Below are positions 59,231 to 64,000 of a DNA stretch of 64,000 bases, one piece after another. The notes under the pieces are model-generated. The model was not told the origin of the DNA, made no database searches, and saw only the letters and a list, made by a program, of their open reading frames with translations. Made by a program: the position numbers and the translations under genes. Origin of the DNA: Porogramme epimiltina (lineage: Eukaryota > Basidiomycota > Agaricomycetes > Polyporales > Polyporaceae). The number at the start of each line of letters is the position of its first letter. Position 1 is the first letter of the stretch. The stretch spans positions 1 through 64,000 of the forward strand of contig FTLJ01000164.1 in the NCBI GenBank assembly GCA_900155495.1, given 5' to 3'.

Positions 59231-59838
59231 AGTGTAATTTCCCGTGGCTTTGCCACGATGTGGGCCTTCCGCTCTCTAGTCGCTACGTATGCGTGGGCTT
59301 TTAGCCCTCCGACAATCGCTACAATATGAATTTGAGGGCCCTGTACTACTAATTTGCCGTAGCCCTCCCGATGTAAGTATCAAGCCCATCCTTAAGGGTC
59401 TCCTGTGGCTGCAATGGCGTGTTTTTTTCCCAATAGGCCATAGTTTAAGTTACAGATGAATTGATACTGGCGCCGCAATAGGGGCCCACCTTGCAGACTG
59501 TCGCCAAATTTGAAACCCGTGAAAACATAATTGTTTTATCCCGTTCCCGTGACCGTTCAGCCTATGCACTCCCTAAGACACTTGCATGCGCACTGCAGTG
59601 GAAAGTTCTGTCGCTGCGCGAAAGACAGCCAGGTCGGCGCCGGGCTGTCGCTTCGCGAAAGACAGACCGGACCCGGGAAGCGCCCTCGTTCCTCGGGCGC
59701 TCTTTTGGGGGCCCTCGTTCCTCGGGCCAGGCAGGCCACGTGGGTTGGCCACATGGCAGCCATGTTTTTTCGCTTACGTCGCTTACCACTACCACGTAGA
59801 CGCCCCTTAGACACCCCGTCCTCCCGTTATTCTTAGAT
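59231..59838. mobile_element. Insertion of about 0.6 kb of unknown type in the DUF6534 gene 3 upstream region
   Basis: The sequences on both sides (CTCTTACATGACCAC before, ATGGTGCCCGTCACATAG after) are contiguous in the equivalent upstream regions of DUF6534 genes 1 and 4, so about 608 bp were added here or lost in both others. The inserted DNA has internal repeats: CTGTCGCT(G/T)CGCGAAAGACAG twice at 59608-59666, and CCCTCGTTCCTCGGGC twice near 59683 and 59711. No open frame, no clear terminal inverted repeats, and no convincing target-site duplication. A solo LTR or MITE is possible but unproven. Confidence 0.5.
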
Positions 59839-60163
59839 CATGGTGCCCGTCACATAGCTCTGGCTGCATATCGGGCCAGGGATTCCACTCTACTCTTTCC
59901 GACAAGCAAGCTAAGGTGTTTTGCGCATAAGACTCCGGCGCTCGCCAACAAGGACCTCCTGTCATACCAGACTTCGCCTAGCATGTGGACTCGAGACGCC
60001 AGGCGTCGACGTGGGGACTAGAGCTAAGAGAACTCGCGAGGCGTTGCGCCTCCCAGCGTCCCCCCACCACGGTCCTCTGCTCCGCGAGACGCTTTCCTGC
60101 TGCCGGCTCTGCCTTGGCAGACTCTCGCGAAGACCCTGCGCTTCAACACCGGGACGTCAATGC

Positions 60164-62161
60164 ATGTCTGCCCATAGGGGCATGCCGCCGCCGCTGCCGC
60201 CACCACCGCCGCCGGGCTCGCCCGATTTGACCAGCGGGGCGGTGTTGACGGGTTTCGCTGTTACCCTCTTGTGAGTTGCCCGCATACACCACCTTTGAGT
60301 TGGCATTTGACGCTTACTATGTTGAATCTCCGCCAGTCTTTATGGTATCACATCTGGACAGGTGATCGTACTCTTTAGGAAACGCGGTGCAAGCCGCGCG
60401 GGGTGCGGCACACGTTTCTTGGTGGGTAGGCCTTACTCTCCTGCGCATATACCCTTCTCAGCCTTTGTTTGGGATCTGTGATAGGTCGCGACAATATGGT
60501 AAGTCTCCTCATTTCCCGCGTTCCGAGTTTAGGCGTTGATATCGGGAGTTGCGCAGGTGCCTCAACACTCTGCACGTGTCCTTGGCGTCGTACACAGTGT
60601 TTACGTTCGCCGTCTTTCCTCGTGGAAGCCCACTGGCGCTTCCCCCTTTGTGGCTTGTCGGTGTAAGTTCTGTAGCCTTCTGTCACGTCTCAGCGCTGTC
60701 TAAAGAGTCTTGCAGGCTGTGTTCATGATCATAGTAGGTCTTGTTCCCAGTATGTGGATATCGCGGCTCATAGGTTGCAGGAATTCCCCATCCTTCTCGT
60801 CCGTTTGTATGTTTCCGCGACTTCGACGCCCTCGACTCCTTTTGCTGATATCCTCGCAATAGGGGGTACCTCTATAGGTTGTGGAGATGTACGCACGCCT
60901 GCCCACTGCACCGTGCTCCTATCGCTTACCCTACAAAGTGACCAAGACGCGTAAAGTCGCTTCTCTGTTTGCACTGGTATGTTTACAGTGGCTGTATATG
61001 CAGTGTTCGTGCTAACGAGTATATGTCCTAGCTTGCGATGGCGTCCCTTGCTATCGGTATGTGGTCGAGCCAACCGAAGGTCTCGTCTCTGATGCCTTCT
61101 GTTTGTAGCTGCCATAGGCCTATGTGAGTATACGTTGATCACTACCATTCCATAGCACGCCGATATATCCGTGTTGTCCAGATTTTGGCATATTAGCGTG
61201 AGTAGCAAATGCACACATGGAAGTCTCCGCTAATAGGCGATCATAGAGAACTCGGCCGAGTACCTCCAGGACGTGTACGTGCTCTCCGTCTCAAGCGAAC
61301 TGCCCAGTGGATAATGACGTTCTCGCCAGTGGATGCTGTATCTAGCGCTGTCCATGCAGATCGTGGTGGACGGCTCAATAGCCACTGCTGTGTTTGTCAT
61401 GCTCCGGCGATACAACACAGGCGTTCGGAGGTATTCGACAAGACTCTTATAGCATGCTTGCAAGTTAACATCCCCCGCAGCCTCGACGTCGTCATCAAGA
61501 ACATCACATTGTACATCATGAACACGGGTGCCCTCTCGGTGTACGTCGCCCCTGAGACCGTCCGTGTATTAATACGGGTTAACTAACTTATGATAGGCTG
61601 TTCACCTTCCTCGGGATGCTCTTTGTGAGTGCCGCTCGCGACGTCCCAGCGACTTTTGGCACGCTCATACTCGCCTCAGTTCATCATCCTCCCACGGTCA
61701 TCCATATTCATGGGCCTTTACTGGGTTCTCGCACAATGTACGCCTCCGTGGCGCCTCATCTCCCGCGTCGTCCCCTCACTCACTGCCCCTATTCTCTCAG
61801 TACACTCGTGCTCGTTCCTCGCTGTCCTGAACGCCCAGACAGAGCTTGTCCAGCGGACGACCGCGCATGCTCGCCGCAGGCCTGCCGCCGACAACGCAGT
61901 GCAATTCACGACAGCGCTTGACGTTGATGCGGCGCGCACGAGCCCTCTGCTTACGGACATCTTCGAGTTGTCCGAGTTTGCGCCGTCCTCGAGTGCGTCG
62001 GGTTCGAGGGGCAGACTCGAACCACAGGCTTCTGGGAGCGGGAGTGCCCAGAAGCCCCAGAAGCTCCGCGAGCTCGGACAGATAGTGAGTAGTCAGCTTG
62101 TTGTTGGACATGTGAATAAAAGCTGATATGAATGAAATAGTCATATCCTTCCGTCGGATGA
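60164..62161 (+). CDS. DUF6534-type seven-helix membrane protein 3, 351 aa
   Basis: Eighteen exons: 60164-60270, 60337-60421, 60485-60498, 60557-60662, 60716-60733, 60781-60806, 60863-60888, 60939-60976, 61032-61056, 61109-61123, 61182-61197, 61247-61274, 61330-61430, 61481-61540, 61597-61624, 61680-61737, 61801-62084 and 62141-62161. They give 351 residues in one frame. Key segments: Pro-rich start, LTSGAVLTGFAVTL, VATIWCLNTLHVSLASY, GYLYRLWRLTKTR, YLALSMQIVVDGSIATAVFV, NTGALSV, SSIFMGLYWVLAQ, CSFLAVLNAQTELV. The tail is Ser/Glu-rich and ends in a tiny last exon. The acceptor of exon 8 is AAAG, as in gene 4. Exon lengths match gene 1 except for the first and last. Function unknown. Confidence 0.85.
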
Positions 62162-62582
62162 CTGATATCCGTCAACCAATTCCGCCCCACACCTTGCTTA
62201 AGGGTATGGTTGGCGAGTGCTAGTCCCTCGGCATTCTGCTAGCACCTCTAGATTGTCTTCTTCCATTCTCATGGTATTTCCGGGGGCTAGCAACTCTCAG
62301 CGTTTTACTCCGTGATGTTGTCTCAGCCCCTACTGGTTTCCTCCTGTCTCATCTATGTAATTAGTGGCGTTGACACCCCTAAGCAAACAAACATTCAATT
62401 CTTCGTGTCCAATTGAGAACTCGACGAGTGCCACGAGTGGGAACCGTGATTTTTGGGGGGTTTCTAATGTAAGACCGTGGCGCGCATGAGGTGATTAGTG
62501 TCCCGCAGGAGGGGCGAGGCAATCGCGCGACTGCTCGAGAGTCGCCTTGTCCGGCGTTTTAAGCGCCCGAACTTCCTTCTAG
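62162..62582. other. Intergenic region between DUF6534 genes 3 and 4
   Basis: No gene seen. Confidence 0.5.
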
Positions 62583-62670
62583 GGGTGTCTGACTAAGCAC
62601 TTTGGTTTCTTATTGGAAGGTGGGCACCCTGTCGGGACCAATTAGGGCGGCGCCGGCTAAAGGCTGCCTA
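62583..62670 (+). promoter_or_regulatory. Conserved upstream block of DUF6534 gene 4
   Basis: GGGTGTCTGACTAAGC, one ATTGG at 62612-62616, then a CCAAT on the plus strand (62638-62642) and GGCGCCGGCTAA. Same order of motifs as before genes 1 and 3, with more substitutions. Confidence 0.5.
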
Positions 62671-63042
62671 TTCAACGTCTTCCATGATCATCTCAGGGTC
62701 CCGCCACAAAGTTCTGACTGTGCATTGCTTCAGAACTCCATCCCCGGCCTCCCTCTCACAAATAAAATTGCACATAAGCCTGGGCGCCTTTCATTCTGGG
62801 TCTGCTGTCATACCGGACTTCGCCTGTGGCCTAGCATGTGGAAAATTTGGAGCGCTGACGCCAGCCGCCAACGTGGGGACCGAGAGAACTCACGACGAGG
62901 AGCTGCGCGGCCTGCGCCCCCCAGCGTCCCGCCACGACGTCGTTCCTCCACTCCGCGAAACGCTCTCCTGCTACGGTCCCGTCTAGGCAAGTCCATGACC
63001 GGGTGAAGACGGCTCTGGGCCCCAATACGTCAACGGATCCGG

Positions 63043-64000
63043 ATGTCTGCCCCTCGAGCGCCGCTACCGCCGGTCTCGCCCGATCTGACCATCGGGGCGG
63101 TGCTGGCAGGATTCGCTGTTACCCTCTTGTGAGCCGCACGTTTGCTCTACTTTTCAAAAGGCACTTGACGATTGCCGTATCGGTCGCCCACTAGTCTTTA
63201 TGGCATCACATCGGGACAGGTGATCACTCTCTTCAGGAGACGCGGCGAAAGCCGCGCGGGGAGCGGTACCCGTTGCTTGGTGGGCCGACTATCTTCTCCC
63301 GCGCACATACATTTCTTATCGTTGCCTTGGGTCGTGATAGGTTACAGCGCTATGGTATGTCCTTCTCCCTCCTACGTTCAGAGTCTAGGCATTGATGCGA
63401 AGACTCGCCCAGGTGTCTTAACACTGTCCACGTTGTTTTGGCGTCGTACATTTTCTTCGCGTGCGCTATCTTCCCTCATGGAGACCCTTCAGCGCTTTTT
63501 CGCCTTCTGCGGGTGTTCGGTGTAAGTTCTAAGGCCTTTTCTTACGTCATAGTTCCGCGTTTAAAGAGTTTATACAGGCCGGTTTCATGGTCTCTGTGAG
63601 TTCAGCTCCTCGTCGGGATGTTGCGCGGCTCATAGGTTGCAGGAGTTTCCTATGGTCCTCGTCCGTCTGTACGTTTTCGCGAACCAAATGTTCTCAATGT
63701 TTTTACTCATTGGCTCCGTGTTCGGAACAGAGGCTATCTTTATAGAATGTGGAGATGTAAGCAATTTTGCTCGCTGTATCATGTACACATCGTTCAGTCC
63801 ACAAAGTGACCAAGAGACGAAAATTTTCTTCTATATTCGCCTTGGTGGGTCGGGTCCTCTTCTTCACCATATGTTATGCTAAATAGCGTACAATATAGCT
63901 GGCGATTGTTTCTCTCGTCGTCGGTATGTGACTGGGTAGATCATGGGGGACCAATTTCTGATGCCCTGTTTTCGCAGCTGCATTGGGGATCTGTGAGTGG
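63043..64000 (+). CDS. DUF6534-type seven-helix membrane protein 4 (partial, cut by window end)
   Basis: The first ten exons are visible: 63043-63128, 63195-63279, 63341-63354, 63413-63521, 63578-63595, 63643-63668, 63731-63756, 63807-63844, 63899-63923 and 63978-63992. The next intron starts at 63993 and runs out of the window. About 147 residues are encoded so far: LTIGAVLAGFAVTL, LYGITSGQVITLFRRRG, VTALWCLNTVHVVLASY, GYLYRMWRLTKRR. All exon lengths after the first agree with those of gene 2, so the gene is probably intact. It forms a direct tandem with gene 3. Confidence 0.83.

Noticed and set aside
59231..59838. Solo LTR
   Set aside because: The insert begins near TGTAAT, but no matching terminal CA boundary with a target-site duplication could be shown, so I left its type open.

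Overview
The window is nuclear DNA of a basidiomycete fungus, most likely an Agaricomycete (mushroom or polypore). The signs are short introns of about 47-75 nt with GT..AG ends, two fungal mating pheromone precursors with CaaX ends, and several basidiomycete-typical families: seven-helix DUF6534 membrane proteins, HET-domain proteins, leucine-rich F-box proteins and an OTT_1508-type deaminase. No bacterial signals, tRNA, rRNA or CRISPR arrays were seen. All gene models were spliced by hand from the sequence, so exon edges are inferences supported by reading frame and paralog comparison.

Layout. 1-5.3 kb: the tail of an unknown gene, a small CsbD-like stress/cruciform-DNA-binding protein, then two pheromone precursor genes on opposite strands. 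They carry closely related mature peptides, which suggests part of a B (pheromone/receptor) mating-type region. No STE3 receptor was recognised. 6.2-10.4 kb: a many-exon gene with membrane helices followed by WD40 repeats. 11-21.8 kb: an F-box cluster with one intact large F-box protein, a decayed relative, two tandem intact paralogs of 518 aa each on duplicated units of about 2.6 kb, and a fourth F-box-like gene. 22-36 kb: three decayed F-box-like relics interleaved with two HET-domain genes. A relic followed by a HET gene appears to have been duplicated as a block. 36.6-56 kb: a GC-rich segment of about 3 kb is present as a long inverted repeat (about 36.65-39.53 and 53.03-56.04 kb), with a partial third copy at 29.3-30.45 kb. 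Between the arms lie a DUF6534 gene, a third HET gene, a second DUF6534 gene, a gene-poor GC-rich stretch and a secreted-protein gene. 56.3-64 kb: an OTT_1508-like deaminase gene and two more DUF6534 genes, the last cut by the window end.

The four DUF6534 paralogs share an unusual structure of up to 18 exons, many of them 14-38 nt long, and a conserved upstream block with CCAAT-type motifs. The three HET paralogs share splice sites and a C-terminal region with a conserved SHSC..DH..WP motif, but differ strongly in the linker inside the HET domain. Mating pheromones, HET proteins, a deaminase and expanded F-box genes together, with segmental duplication and decay, look like a fast-evolving accessory region possibly concerned with mating and non-self recognition. 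That last reading is inference.
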